Source: Schizochytrium sp. CCTCC M209059 (Eukaryota; Sar; Bigyra; Thraustochytrida; Thraustochytriidae). Taken from it: a stretch of DNA of 64,000 nucleotides. The DNA is taken from contig KN805391.1 in NCBI GenBank assembly GCA_000818945.1, positions 179,834 to 243,833 of the forward strand, given 5' to 3'. The stretch's first letter is position 1. Every line of letters begins with the position of its first letter. The notes beneath the pieces are model-generated. The model was not told where the DNA came from, searched no databases, and was given only the letters and a program-made list of their open reading frames with translations. Made by a program: the position numbers and the translations under genes. Shown here in pieces: positions 10,625-20,620 of the stretch.

Positions 10625-11973
10625 AAACTTTAGCATGTTAGGCTCTTGCTAAAATAGGATGTTGTGCGTTGAGGTGTTCTGGCTTCACTTGAATAATCTT
10701 GTTTCTGGGGGCGGAAAAATGAAGTATTGATATTGTGCGCTAGAGTGAAGTGAAGCTGGGCTACATGGATCTGATACAGGCCGACAAGCGACAATTGAGA
10801 GGCGTCCAATATCCCAATATGTCGTCGTTATCTCATTGTTCTGCTGCGCCCACCAGGTATCTGAAAAGCCCGATTGTAAGACGCCTTTTAAATGAATACG
10901 ATAGCATGGTATGCTTGTAGCGGATTGGTCTGAAGATTGCGGTGTGCTTGCGCCCGAATCATTTGGAGATGTGCTCCGAGATCGATTCTTACGAGTCATC
11001 TCGTGGCGCCGAAGGAACTTGTCCTCGTGTCACTGCCGTCAGGAAGTCTTTTTTTGATCTGCCGAGTGTCGATGCCTGACATGGTCGACAACATTGCACA
11101 AATCACCGCGCCTTCGGGCTTTCTCCCCGCAAACGATGCACCTTTTCTGGGTTGTCTCCACATTTACATGAGAATTTCCGCTGCTCATTCGGACGCAAGC
11201 GCTCCTTCACGCTGGCGCGAGCGTGAAGCTTGGTCAGAGCTGGTAAGAAGCTGGCAAGAAGCTGGCAAGAAGCTGGCAAAAAACTGGCAAAAAGCTGGCA
11301 AGAAGCTGGCAAGAAGCTGGCAAAAAGCTGGCAAAAAGCTGGCAAGAAGCTGGCAAGAAGCTGGCAAAAAGATGGCAAGAAGCTGGCAAAAAGATGGCAA
11401 GCTACGCTCAAGGAAACATTCGGCCTTGGCCGCCGACACAAACGACCTGCAGAAGCTTCGGCGCGCAACCACAAGCCAGCAAAGGCATCGCGGGTCTGCT
11501 GTCAAGCAGGATAAAATGTAAGCCTTCGTCAAACTTGATCTGATCGTCACAAGACGAGTCATGCCAGCGAAACGTGGGGCTCCTCGGGCACGCCTGCAAA
11601 ACCGGGCGCAGTGTCATGACCAGATGTGAGCGAACAAGAGACCATTTAGTACATCATTCTTTTTCTGAAAGCACCCCCTTTTAAAGATTTCAAAGGCACG
11701 CACAAGCGCCTTTAGAAGTTTTCGGGGGCGTGAGCTCCTAGTCAAAGAAAGGCCTTCCTCACGGAAGGCAAAACATAAAAGCAAAGATCTCAAACGGCGA
11801 CCCATTCCGAGCCTTTTTGAGTTCAGGAATTGTTTGTGCATAACGTTCTACTACTTCTCTGTCTGGCGCGCAGACGAGGCGGCCGACAAGCGCAAAGGTA
11901 TTTAGAAGGGGGGGAAAAAAGGAACAAGAAAGCGAAATGATGAAAAGGCGCTTAGTACGTTTGCGCCAACCAC
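10625..11973. other. Tail-to-tail intergenic region with 11-bp minisatellite
   Basis: 1.35 kb between two gene 3' ends. It contains the minisatellite at 11237-11401 and a perfect 7-bp stem/4-nt loop hairpin at 11752-11769. A 104-codon minus-strand frame starts with ATG at 10999 and ends at 10685; it has no recognisable domain and I do not call it a gene. Confidence 0.5.
11237..11401 (+). repeat. 11-bp minisatellite, 15 units
   Basis: Fifteen head-to-tail copies of AAGCTGGCAAG with few variants (one GAGCTGGTAAG at the left end, AAA endings, two AAGATGG units). Because 11 is not a multiple of 3, every third unit repeats the reading frame, so several frames on both strands stay open and give 11-residue peptide repeats. 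These are best read as artefacts. Confidence 0.95.
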
Positions 11974-13047
11974 TCACTCGTCCTTTGCAGAATCCCGCTT
12001 GGAGGACTTGCGCTTCTTGACCTTCTTGCCCTTGTCCTCGAAACCAAGGTAGAGAGGGTCGATTGAGTCCTCCTGAATACGGTACCAAGTCTTGCCGTTC
12101 TTGAGCTTGCCGCGCTCCAGCGTAAAGGCCACCACTGCGCAATTCTTCATCTTCTTTGTCCGCGCAATGTTCGTTGAGCTAAGAGGCAAAAAGGTGTTGA
12201 AAAAGTGACGTGCGTAGAGACTGTGCCCCGCCGCAATCACAGTGGGCTCATCGTGCTCAAAGCACCAAGCCGCAAAGTCCTTGACACGGTGGATGCCTCG
12301 AGAGCTCACCGGTTTGTCACCGTCGTTCTCCAGGCCGTTGAAGAAACGCTCAGGCGTCCATGTCATCTTTTTCATGTTGATTCCGTGCAATTCCTCATCC
12401 GAGAGCTCGGGATAGCCCTGAGGCTTGGCAAGCGCGACGCAGTCAACGTTGACCGAGACTTCTTGAAGGCACGAGAGAATGTGAATCTTCTCCTGAGTTC
12501 GCTGCAGACGAGACCAAAATCCGATCGTCGCCGTAGAGAGCGCGCGTCGCAGGTTGCTCGACACCAGGACGGACTCGCCCTCGAGACCTTTGAGGACAGC
12601 GCCAATTCCCTCATCACTCGACTCGACGAACTTGGCGAGGCCAGCTGCCTGCATTGCGCCTTCTTCGCTGAGAGGAGAGTCGAGAAAGGTCGAGTCAAGC
12701 GTCGTCGCCTGGAAGAACTCGTCGCGCAGCGCGCGAAAGAGGCGGCCAGGGAAGGAGGGTCCAAAACCTTTGTTGAAAACCTCGTTCCAGCGGCTTTCGC
12801 CGTGACGCACAAAGATGATCTGCTTCGTCGAGTCCACAGTATCCAGGATGCCGGCCGCGTCAGCCTGTCGCGGCCAGCGCTTATCCTGCGAGAAGATCAT
12901 ATGGCTCAGTCCAATCCGCAGAAGGTGGAGCTTGTACACAATGTTCGCAAACCGCTGATCGTACAAAGACGCGATCCACAGCGCCACCACCGACACCAGC
13001 GGCAGCACCGTAATCACCATCCCTGCCAGAACGCTCATCATGCCCAT
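11974..13047 (-). CDS. Membrane-anchored histidine phosphatase (phosphoglycerate mutase-like)
   Basis: Member of the histidine phosphatase superfamily, branch unknown. 357 aa from ATG at 13047. A hydrophobic N-terminal segment (about residues 4-25, MSVLAGMVITVLPLVSVV) acts as signal or membrane anchor. The catalytic RHG motif is at 81-83 (FVRHGESRWNE, H82), phosphate-pocket arginines lie in SSNLRRAL, and the second catalytic histidine is H275 in AAGHSLYARHFF. The tail is Lys/Arg-rich and Ser-rich (KKVKKRKSSKRD). Substrate cannot be told: protein phosphatases of the PGAM5 type and small-molecule phosphatases share these motifs. The open frame continues upstream without an ATG through the 8-bp repeat. 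Confidence 0.85.
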   Translation of the reverse strand: MGMMSVLAGMVITVLPLVSVVALWIASLYDQRFANIVYKLHLLRIGLSHMIFSQDKRWPRQADAAGILDTVDSTKQIIFVRHGESRWNEVFNKGFGPSFPGRLFRALRDEFFQATTLDSTFLDSPLSEEGAMQAAGLAKFVESSDEGIGAVLKGLEGESVLVSSNLRRALSTATIGFWSRLQRTQEKIHILSCLQEVSVNVDCVALAKPQGYPELSDEELHGINMKKMTWTPERFFNGLENDGDKPVSSRGIHRVKDFAAWCFEHDEPTVIAAGHSLYARHFFNTFLPLSSTNIARTKKMKNCAVVAFTLERGKLKNGKTWYRIQEDSIDPLYLGFEDKGKKVKKRKSSKRDSAKDE

Positions 13048-13549
13048 CTGCAGCCCCTTCCCGCTTCGCTGCAATGCTGCTGCAATGTTGCTACGATGCT
13101 GCAATGCTGCAATGCTGCAATGCTGCAATGCTGCGGTCCTCCTCCTCCTCCTCTTTCTCCTACTTCACAGCAACACGCACGCGCTCAGGCACCGTACTGT
13201 CCTCCTCCGAGTCCCTCTGCCTTGTGCACCGCACCCGCGAGCCGCAGATCGCGCGCGTCCTCGCCCGGGGCCTCGCGCAGCCTCGCCTTACGTCGCCCGC
13301 CTTACGTCGCCTCGCGCAGCCTCGCCTCGCGCAGCCTCGCGGCGCGTGGATGGATTCTGCGGCGCGCGGGGCGGCAGCTCGGGCGGCTTGGCTTGGCTTG
13401 GCTTGGCTTGGCGTCAGTCAGGTCAATCAAGAGGAGCGCGCCCGAAATGGCCCAAGCGGCGGACCGTTCTGGTAAAGAGACCTATCGAAGCCGCGCGCCT
13501 GCGACCCCTGCGGCGGCCTCGCGAGCAGGACCGCAAGAGCGCGCGCGAG
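13048..13549. other. Divergent intergenic region
   Basis: 502 bp between two head-to-head genes. Contains the 8-bp CTGCAATG repeat next to the histidine phosphatase start, a run of five GGCTT units at about 13385-13409, and CTCGCGCAGC-type GC-rich duplications at 13310-13345. Probable bidirectional promoter. Confidence 0.45.
13069..13134. repeat. 8-bp CTGCAATG minisatellite
   Basis: Four perfect tandem copies at 13099-13130 and two dispersed copies between 13069 and 13087. Located just upstream of the minus-strand start at 13047. Confidence 0.85.
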
Positions 13550-14098
13550 ATGCTCGCGGCGTACAAGTCGTCTTCGGAGGAGGAGGAGGAGGAGGAGGAG
13601 GAGGGAAATGAGGAGGAGCGGGATGTGCCGATGAGGGACGGCGATGGCGGGGATGGAAGTGGGAAGGGGGAGGAGCAAAGGCCAGAAGGGCAGAGCCAAA
13701 ACGGCGAGAAGCCCAAGCGGAGGCAGCCCGAAGGGGATCTTGCGGGACCTCTTGCTGGTGTTGATGCTAATGCTGGTGCTGGTGCTGGTGCCGGTAGTGG
13801 TGCGGAGCCCAAGGCGAAGAAACCAAAGCTGCAATTGCCTCGCTTCGGCGAGACGTCCAACCTAAGCGCAACGAGCTCGCTTCCGAGACCCGCTGCCGCA
13901 CCCCAAACGACAAAGGCGACGACAGCTGCGCCTACATCCATACATCGAAAAGAGCGAAAGGGAGCAGGAGCACGCGAAGAGGCTATCTTTGTCCCTCCGC
14001 AGGTCCGTTCAAGACGCAAAAATGTGAGTACCGAGGACCACGAGGGCTGGAACTCGGCGTATACGGCACGGAGGATGCAGAACAAACTAGCGCGCTAA
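13550..14098 (+). CDS. Small acidic/basic low-complexity protein, unknown function
   Basis: 182-aa protein starting MLAAYKSSSEEE with a run of nine glutamates encoded by a GAG/GGA repeat. It then alternates acidic and lysine-rich blocks (KAKKPKLQL could be a nuclear localisation signal). The last roughly 45 residues are the only non-repetitive part: FVPPQVRSRRKNVSTED followed by GWNSAYTARRM, which looks like a conserved terminal motif, but I do not recognise the family. The Met-x-x-Ala-Tyr-Lys-Ser-Ser-Ser-Glu start resembles nuclear proteins such as PRCC, but this is weak. The 3' end lies 81 bp from that of the next, convergent gene. Confidence 0.65.
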   Translation: MLAAYKSSSEEEEEEEEEGNEEERDVPMRDGDGGDGSGKGEEQRPEGQSQNGEKPKRRQPEGDLAGPLAGVDANAGAGAGAGSGAEPKAKKPKLQLPRFGETSNLSATSSLPRPAAAPQTTKATTAAPTSIHRKERKGAGAREEAIFVPPQVRSRRKNVSTEDHEGWNSAYTARRMQNKLAR

Positions 14099-14179
14099 AA
14101 CAGTCACAACAGCAAACACGCCTTCCAACTATTTTTTGGGGAAAAAATGAAAGTCTTTGTACAGAAAATGTATGATATA

Positions 14180-17100
14180 CTACTCGGACTCGGTGTCGTA
14201 CTCGGTGTCGCTCGGAAGACTCGTAAGAACCTTTCCTTCGCTGCTTGGAAGAGGATTCAATTTGCAGGCAAAGGCCTCTGGCGAGTACCGGGGCACGAGC
14301 CCAAGTCCTGGCGGCATCCGCGAAGGAACTTTGTCCCTGTCCGGCCACTTGCCGAGGGCACCCTCGAAGATGGGTTCACGCGTCTTCACGTCGCGCACAC
14401 AGCACAACTGGTCAGCCTCGAGATCTCCGAGCGTCCACTCAGTCTCGAGCTCAACGTCGCGACCATCAAACGTAAAGGCGAGGATCCCTGCGCCATGGAA
14501 GACGTCCTGTTTCCAGCCCCCAAAGTACCATTCCGAGGGCGAAACTGACCAAGCGCCCTGGCCATGACGCTCTCCTTCACTAAAGGTGCCCGAGTACTTG
14601 GTCTCATCCCCATAGGTAGCGTTGCCTACACCATGGGGCTTGCCCTCTTTGCTAAATCTGCCCTTGTACGTTGTCTTTCCCGAAGCGTCCGTGTAAAAAC
14701 CTTCCTCGACGAAGCCTTCGTCATCGAAGACGCCATCAATTTTGTTTCCCTCGGGATCAAAGTAGATGCCTTGCCGCAGCACGTCTGCATCCCAAATGCC
14801 GGAAACTTGGCCATGGCCCTTGACGATGCATGTGCCTCGACCATTGCGCTTGTTGTGCTCCCAGGCACCGTCAAACAAGTAATCATCGCCAAGCATAGCA
14901 ACGCCACTACCATGACGCATGTCGCTCTCCCAGGCTCCCTCGTATCTCCATCCCGAGCGCGGCGAGGTATACACACCACGACCTTGTCTTTCGACGCGAA
15001 GCTCGGAGGAATGTGTTGACGCATTGTCATCTTCGGTCTGGGGCAAAGAGCGGCTTCGTCCGCTCCGGCGTTCGAGATTCAGGTCGATGAAGCCATCCAC
15101 ATCACTGATGAGAATCTCGCCACGGTACTCATCGCCATTTTCAAACTTAACAATCTCGCTGCACGTGTTCTTTTCGCGAGTTGTCTGCGTGCGACGTGCC
15201 CATTCGCGAAGATAGTCCTGGTTGTGCGATGGGTGCAGACCCTGAATGGCTCCTGGAGGCGCGTTTGGCAGCGACCCATAGTCGATGTAGTGCGAAATCT
15301 CCGCAAACAAGCTATTCATCCACGAGACAAAGAGCTCCTGAACCTTGACCTCGATCTCTTCATCCGAGAAGTGGCCGCCGTCGATGAGCTCTGGCTCTTC
15401 GGTGTCTTCTTCATTCGTCGCAACCGAGACTTCGCCATCCCCGCCTGTGCTCTGTAATTCCCCGCCATCATCCAGAGCCCTGTACGCAAGGTGATCGTCG
15501 ACTTGAGATAATGGTGTAGGTGCTGTCGACGCTCGCCGCGCATCGGGTTCAACCATTTGCGTAAAGGAACTCAAAAAGCTCGAAAAGGATGCCGTCACGC
15601 TCCCTTGCTTACTTGAAGGACTGGGAGGAGATGTTGCTGTAGGCATCGGGGTCATCGAAGCACCTTGCAAGGTCGATTTGGCGCTTGCGACCGTAGATAT
15701 GGGCCCATTGCCTTGGCCAGGTGACGAAGCTGCCTTGCTCGATTGCTGTGTACCAGGACTGTTCGCGGTCCGTGAATGCGAGTGAAGCTTGCCGCTATGC
15801 ACACGTTTTCTTCCTTCGCGGGCAAAGAGGAGTCGGTCAATTTTACGTACAAAAGCTCGATCTTTGCCCCCGAGATCAGCGGCCACGCGGCCCGCTGGCG
15901 TTAATGATACCGTGCGCACCGTCGGCTTATTGAGTTGCTGCAGCTTTGTCACGACCTCGTCTGTTTTTTCGCGCATGAATCGCGCTGCTCGCGAGGAGAA
16001 TCGTTCGAATGACTGCAGCGCCGGCAGCGCACCAGACGACTTTTCTGGAGATGGTAAACTCGACGAAGACGATGACGAAGACGGCAGGGCGTCATTTGTC
16101 ACGGTCGGATCGTCTGCGTTTGGAGGCGATTGTTGAGCCTTCCATCGGGGTTTCATTGTTTCGAGGACCGCATCATCGAGTTCGACAATGAGGTCTCCAA
16201 GTCCATTCCGCACAGTCGAAGCCATGACAGGGTTCGTGGTACCGGCAAAGTAGCCACAACGTCCTTGCAAGTCTGACGCTTTACCGGCCTTTGAGGTGAC
16301 GCGCGGTGTGTAAACCTCGCGCAAGTCATCCATCTCCATGAGACTGCAGTAGGGCATGAGCAAAAGTTTACTTTTGAAGCGTTTTTGCTTGCTCGCTGCG
16401 TACCCTTGCAGACGCGGAGGTAAAACTGCGACGGCCAACTCGGCGAGTTCGCGGCATCGACTCGAGTGTCGCATATCTTCGCCAACAAAACTTCCAAGCA
16501 TGCCTCCACGACGAGGAAGAGTTCCAGAGATGCTGAGTACAATCTGGCTGACGAGGGCTCCTGCCGGACCAGTCACCATCACGCCGGTATTCCCTAATAG
16601 CAGACACTTGAGAAGCGCGAGCGCCGGTCGGCTCCCGCCAAGCGCGCGCAAAGAGGTCAACAGCGTCGCTGAGCCCTGAATTGCTTGTGGTTCCCGACAC
16701 AACGAGGGTCGAAGCAGACTCAAAAGTTTTGCATGCAGGCCACGCATACGTGCAAGACGCGTCTGCGACGAGTCTGCCCAGAGGATATCGTCTGCATGAG
16801 TTTCCATGAGCGATCGTACATAATCAAACAATGGAAGGTTGCAAAGGACCACTAGAGCGCGTTGGTGCTTGTTGCGCACGGCTTCATCGGACTCGACCTG
16901 TCGAAAACAAGAAACGCCAGCGACAAGAGCCGGCGCCTGCCGCAACAGAAAGTAGCTAAAGCCTTGATCCTGTGCATCGGCGCGGTCTGGGAGCGCCAAA
17001 AAGGCAAGCTTGGATCGAAAGTTCTGCTCTAGCTTGATCGTAACGGCACGTCTGCGGCTTGCGGGAGATACAGGTCGGCCGTCTCCTCTTGCCACCGGAT

Positions 17101-17917
17101 CATGCGCGGGGAGAAGAGGAGTCGAAGACACGAACCCGCTCGACGAACTCGGAGACGAGTTTGATTGATGCTTCGCCGGTAGAGAATTCGCCGTTGATGA
17201 TAATGAGGAGGAAGAAAGACCGGCCAGGTCTGACTTGCTTCGCGAGCGTGACATTCCGGATGCCTTTTGCTGCAGTTCACCAACGCCCGGCTCGGCATCA
17301 AAAGCCTCGAGACCCTCTGGAAAGACCTCTTGGATCGAGGGTCCTTCCCTTACGTGGAACTCGACAACGCTGACGCTCACCGTAGCGTTGCGTTGGTCTG
17401 GGCTTGGAGCCTGCTGGGCCGCAAAAGTAACAAGAGGCTTTCCTGCACCGGGCGGAGGAGTGTGGGATCTCGCACGCGGTGATGCTACCGTCGATGAATT
17501 TGTAGTTGGCGGTGACGTTACTTCCTGCGCTGGCAACTCAGTCATCACCGTGTGCAATGCAAATCTTTCTGCGTCGTCATCTAGGTCCACATTTCCAAGG
17601 TCCAGGTCCAGGTTTAGATTCCCATCTACATCCGGATCTCCGCCTACATCCGGATCTTGCTCTACTTTCAGGTCTACATTTTCGTCCGGGTCCAGGTCCA
17701 GGTCTGGGGTGGTCAGCGTTTCTGGCGAGACAGCTTCGACTCCTCGTGCCGACGGAGGAGACCCGACCGTCGCCATGGTCTCCACGTTCGTCGCCACATC
17801 CTCGAGCACCTCGGTCGCTGCGTCTGGGCTCTTGCTGACCTCGTCCTGCGCGCTCGCAGCAGCTTCGTCCCGCTCGCGCGCAGGGAGGCTTTGCTGAGCG
17901 TCGTCGTCGGGCTCCAT
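14180..17917 (-). CDS. DENN-domain protein with C-terminal MORN repeats
   Basis: 1245-aa protein. After an acidic, low-complexity N-terminus (to about 180), an uDENN-like start (VSVVEFHVREGPSIQEVFP) appears at about 183. The central region carries hallmarks of the AVL9/DENND6 type of DENN module: LPLFDYVRSLM at about 362, GGMLGSFVGEDMRHS, the PYCSLMEMDDL stretch, and AGTTNPVMAS near 560. DENN proteins are Rab GEFs in membrane traffic. From about 990 to 1170 there are six or so MORN repeats (YEGAWESDMRHGSG, FDGAWEHNKRNGRG, YSGTFSEGERHGQG, FGGWKQDVFHGAG), which bind lipids or serve as scaffolds. The ATG is the last unit of a CCAT tract; the frame is open further upstream but that part is translated repeat and GC-rich leader. 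The DENN subtype is uncertain. Confidence 0.7.
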   Translation of the reverse strand: MEPDDDAQQSLPARERDEAAASAQDEVSKSPDAATEVLEDVATNVETMATVGSPPSARGVEAVSPETLTTPDLDLDPDENVDLKVEQDPDVGGDPDVDGNLNLDLDLGNVDLDDDAERFALHTVMTELPAQEVTSPPTTNSSTVASPRARSHTPPPGAGKPLVTFAAQQAPSPDQRNATVSVSVVEFHVREGPSIQEVFPEGLEAFDAEPGVGELQQKASGMSRSRSKSDLAGLSSSSLSSTANSLPAKHQSNSSPSSSSGFVSSTPLLPAHDPVARGDGRPVSPASRRRAVTIKLEQNFRSKLAFLALPDRADAQDQGFSYFLLRQAPALVAGVSCFRQVESDEAVRNKHQRALVVLCNLPLFDYVRSLMETHADDILWADSSQTRLARMRGLHAKLLSLLRPSLCREPQAIQGSATLLTSLRALGGSRPALALLKCLLLGNTGVMVTGPAGALVSQIVLSISGTLPRRGGMLGSFVGEDMRHSSRCRELAELAVAVLPPRLQGYAASKQKRFKSKLLLMPYCSLMEMDDLREVYTPRVTSKAGKASDLQGRCGYFAGTTNPVMASTVRNGLGDLIVELDDAVLETMKPRWKAQQSPPNADDPTVTNDALPSSSSSSSSLPSPEKSSGALPALQSFERFSSRAARFMREKTDEVVTKLQQLNKPTVRTVSLTPAGRVAADLGGKDRAFVRKIDRLLFAREGRKRVHSGKLHSHSRTANSPGTQQSSKAASSPGQGNGPISTVASAKSTLQGASMTPMPTATSPPSPSSKQGSVTASFSSFLSSFTQMVEPDARRASTAPTPLSQVDDHLAYRALDDGGELQSTGGDGEVSVATNEEDTEEPELIDGGHFSDEEIEVKVQELFVSWMNSLFAEISHYIDYGSLPNAPPGAIQGLHPSHNQDYLREWARRTQTTREKNTCSEIVKFENGDEYRGEILISDVDGFIDLNLERRSGRSRSLPQTEDDNASTHSSELRVERQGRGVYTSPRSGWRYEGAWESDMRHGSGVAMLGDDYLFDGAWEHNKRNGRGTCIVKGHGQVSGIWDADVLRQGIYFDPEGNKIDGVFDDEGFVEEGFYTDASGKTTYKGRFSKEGKPHGVGNATYGDETKYSGTFSEGERHGQGAWSVSPSEWYFGGWKQDVFHGAGILAFTFDGRDVELETEWTLGDLEADQLCCVRDVKTREPIFEGALGKWPDRDKVPSRMPPGLGLVPRYSPEAFACKLNPLPSSEGKVLTSLPSDTEYDTESE

Positions 17918-17951
17918 GGATGGATGGATGGATGGATGGATGGATGGATGG
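17916..17951. repeat. (ATGG)9 tetranucleotide tract at the DENN-MORN start
   Basis: Nine perfect units; on the minus strand (CCAT)n runs directly into the start codon of the DENN-MORN gene. Confidence 0.9.
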
Positions 17952-18785
17952 ATGAATGTGCGAGGCAGGCGAGAAGATATCCGCCGATGCGGCGGCAGCT
18001 CGGGCTCCTCGCGCGGCCGCGCCCGCGCCCGAGGTCTCCGTGCCGGCGGGCCGCGGAAAGGCCTCCGCTCTCGACCCACGGGAGGGCGCGAGCGTTTAGC
18101 CGGCGCGCGGGGAGAGAGATCTGCCGCGCGGGCTGGCCGCGGTTCGTGATTGGCGACGCGCAAGAACGAACAACACCAGCAATGGAACAATTAGAACGAA
18201 CGGACCTCCTTCCTTCGAAGTTCAAGCCTTGAGTTCAATATTGCCAGTGGAGAGTCTTCAATTGGGACAGAAGCGGTGCACAAACACAACAAGGGAAAGC
18301 AACAGCTCTGTGAGTTATAGAAAAAAATGCAAAGAGACTTGTTAGGCCTAATCAAGAAACGGTCTAGAGGTTCCTTCCTTCGGAGGCCGAGTCCTTCCTT
18401 CATGCCATGATTAGCACGAGTAGTCCTAGTATAGGCCCATCCATGCGAAAATGTGCGTTATGGATGACAGAGTCCGCGTCCGGGTCCGAGTCGCGTGCTT
18501 GGTTTCTCTCGCAAAGACGATTGGAGTGAAGCGGGCCAGAAGCACTTCTAGCGCTGAGGAGGAAAGAGCAGCGCAGCGGGAGCTGCAGATTGACGCAACA
18601 AGGACACGGACTTGCCCTTGTTGGGCGTGGGTGACCTGACAACGAGATCGAGCGCGCGAGCGAGCGAACGACCAGGTGAACGACCAAGACCCTCCAGTCT
18701 CCTTCATCCAGTTATTTGGCTTACGCACACGGTAAGCACAACCATCCCTCGCGTCGTATTGCTAGGCTTGAGATTTGACGGCTCG
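17952..18785. other. Divergent intergenic region
   Basis: Head-to-head region between the DENN-MORN gene and the two-exon gene. A TAGGCCTA palindrome lies at 18343-18350. Very GC-rich near the DENN-MORN start. No further gene supported. Confidence 0.45.
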
Positions 18786-19984
18786 ATGGAGACTGCTGGG
18801 AATCTCTCATTGCTGGGCTCGAGGAGACATGGGGACTCCCGAAGCGCCAAAATCACCGACTTCGATCGTTTCCGACCTCCTGCAGACTCTAGAGTGGAGA
18901 GCGACACCTACGCGCACTTGCAATTAGACGGGGAAGAAGAAGAGTACGTTATGGAGCGGGGCAGGCAAATCAATTATTAAGAAACAGAGAGTAGAAAGCT
19001 TACCAAAGCAAGACCTGACCTTTTGCGGGCCGAGGTCATCCGTATAACAGTGGGCTCCACACACTTCGACCAACCTCACTTGCCAAGCAGGACAGCTGGC
19101 GTATTCTAGAAACACAATCGCCGCGCTCTCCAGACGCAAAACGAGCTCAGATTTATGGGTTGAGCATCTCTGGCCGCGAGAGCGAGCATGGACAGCGAGA
19201 TGCTGATCCAACATTGGCCACATTGCAACCTGCAAGACGATTTGAAAGCCGAAACGAGCGAATGTCAACACATCGGCAACGTGGCCTGTATATTCCTGCC
19301 AATGTTCCTCGACGTGGCCATGCAAGCTCATCAGCTATTTCTTATCAAAGTTCGCTTCCGTCTATGAATCTTGCCGCGAACAGCTTACAAGGGATCGTTA
19401 ATACATATGACCGTATTCTCATCGTACTCAACGAAAGACTGCAAGAGCTCGAAATGCTTGCAACGGACAAACCTCGAAAGGCTAGTTCTGAGGGTTGCCG
19501 CGAACTCTGGACGCGTCTGGTCCGCGACACACACCGACTGTTTGTCTTGCTGATTGCGTCACTGATTCTTTTTGAGCGAGACGCAGATGCGGATCGGCAG
19601 CAAGAGTCTGGTCAGCTCGATGTTCATGAGTTTGACACCTTTGACTACGAAAGAATCAAGGAAGAAACCGACTATCGCATCACGTTAAAGATGCTCCAGC
19701 GCTGGTTCGCGTGGGGAGGGCGAATTCACGCAGCGTTCGAAAAACTTCGCGACCACGCGCGTGCGCTTCGGCGGCAAGGCTTCGATTTCAGTAAGCTCCA
19801 CCTTTCTTGGGCAGGTTTTCGACAAATCGACGAGGCATCGACGCGGTGCCTCGAGCGCATGGACACCATTCGCGAGCTGCTTCGACGCTTCGACCTGCAG
19901 AATGCCACTACAGCAGTGATGGCGGCTATGCGCTTTCGCAAACTTTCGCCAAAAGGAGGCGCGCCGCTCGCGCAAAGGCGCTAG
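18786..19984 (+). CDS. Two-exon hypothetical protein (exons 18786-18943 and 19051-19984)
   Basis: I predict a spliced gene. Exon 1 starts at ATG 18786 (METAGNLSLLG) and ends at 18943. A 107-bp intron runs from GTACGT to AACAG, with a possible CTGAC branch site at about 19014. Exon 2 is 19051-19984. The phases match (158 + 934 = 1092 nt, 363 aa) and the exon 2 frame is open from the acceptor, although it has no ATG until 19262. Without splicing, a 240-aa protein could start there. The C-terminal half is helical and charged (YDRILIVLNERLQELEML, then HRLFVLLIASLILFERD, a short hydrophobic helix, and RRFDLQNATTAVMAAMRFRKL). I recognise no family. It is convergent with uS17m, 201 bp away. Confidence 0.5.
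18944..19050 (+). other. Predicted spliceosomal intron, 107 bp
   Basis: Begins GTACGT and ends AACAG. Contains an in-frame stop for exon 1 (TAA at 18978-18980). Removing it joins two open frames in register. This is the only intron I can argue for in the window. Confidence 0.5.
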
Positions 19985-20185
19985 AGAGAAGAGGCTTGAG
20001 TTTTGATTTTTCTTTTCTTTTTCTTTTAGCGAAATGGTGAACAACAAGCGATGACCGCATGCCATTAAGCAATCAGCCAAGGCAACGCAGCACCCAAGCA
20101 TAGGTTGCACTATTTACCCTTCCGATTTGTGAGGGGAAATTGGTTGTTTCATTGTTTTGTTTTGTTATGTTTATCTGCGGAAAGA

Positions 20186-20620
20186 CTAAAGGTCGTAGAG
20201 CTTGTCCTCCTCGAGCATGCGGGCCTCGTACTCGCGACGCTTCTTCTTGTCCTCCTTGCGCTTTGCTGCCTTTTCGAAGCGAACCTTTCGCTTCTCTGGG
20301 TCGCGGACCAGCGGTTTGAGGGGTGGAGGCGGCGTCGCGAGCTCGCGACCGTCAAAGGTACGGACAAAATCGATCAGGTTGAAGGCTTTGTTCTTGCTAA
20401 TTGGCCTGCAGGTGACAATCTGCACAATGTCTCCCTCCTTGGCAAGCTCCAGCTCGTCATGCGCCATGAACTTCTTGTTGCGCTTGACGTACTTTTCGTA
20501 CCGCGGGTGCGGCACGAAGCGCTCGACGTCCACGACAATGCTCTTGTTCATCTTGGTCGACACCACCCGGCCAACGAACTTGCGCGGCCCCGGGGCAGCG
20601 CGCAGCAGACGGAGCGCCAT
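20186..20620 (-). CDS. MRPS17: Mitochondrial small-subunit ribosomal protein uS17m
   Basis: 144-aa bacterial-type S17. The core GRVVSTKMNKSIVVDVERF at about residues 15-33, HPRYEKYVKRNKKFMAHDE, and GDIVQIVTCRPISKNKAF match the OB-fold rRNA-binding protein. The cytosolic homologue (uS17/RPS11) differs, so the bacterial form here means mitochondrial ribosome. Start at ATG 20620 (MALRLLRAAPGPRK), which gives a short basic N-terminus able to act as presequence. The frame is open upstream to a GTG but no other ATG occurs. A C-terminal lysine/arginine-rich extension of about 50 residues (KRKEDKKKRREYEAR) exceeds the bacterial length. Confidence 0.9.
   Translation of the reverse strand: MALRLLRAAPGPRKFVGRVVSTKMNKSIVVDVERFVPHPRYEKYVKRNKKFMAHDELELAKEGDIVQIVTCRPISKNKAFNLIDFVRTFDGRELATPPPPLKPLVRDPEKRKVRFEKAAKRKEDKKKRREYEARMLEEDKLYDL

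Noticed and set aside
9494..10636. 380-codon antisense frame over SBDS
   Set aside because: Shadow frame; its cysteine and valine runs are reverse translations of GCA and GAC repeats.
10685..10999. 104-codon minus frame with ATG (MTRKNRSRSTSP)
   Set aside because: Plausible composition but too short and without homology clues; left as part of the intergenic description.
10937..11562. Repeat proteins (KKLARSWQEAG-type on plus, FLPAFCQL-type on minus)
   Set aside because: They are translations of the 11-bp minisatellite and lack any non-repeat domain.
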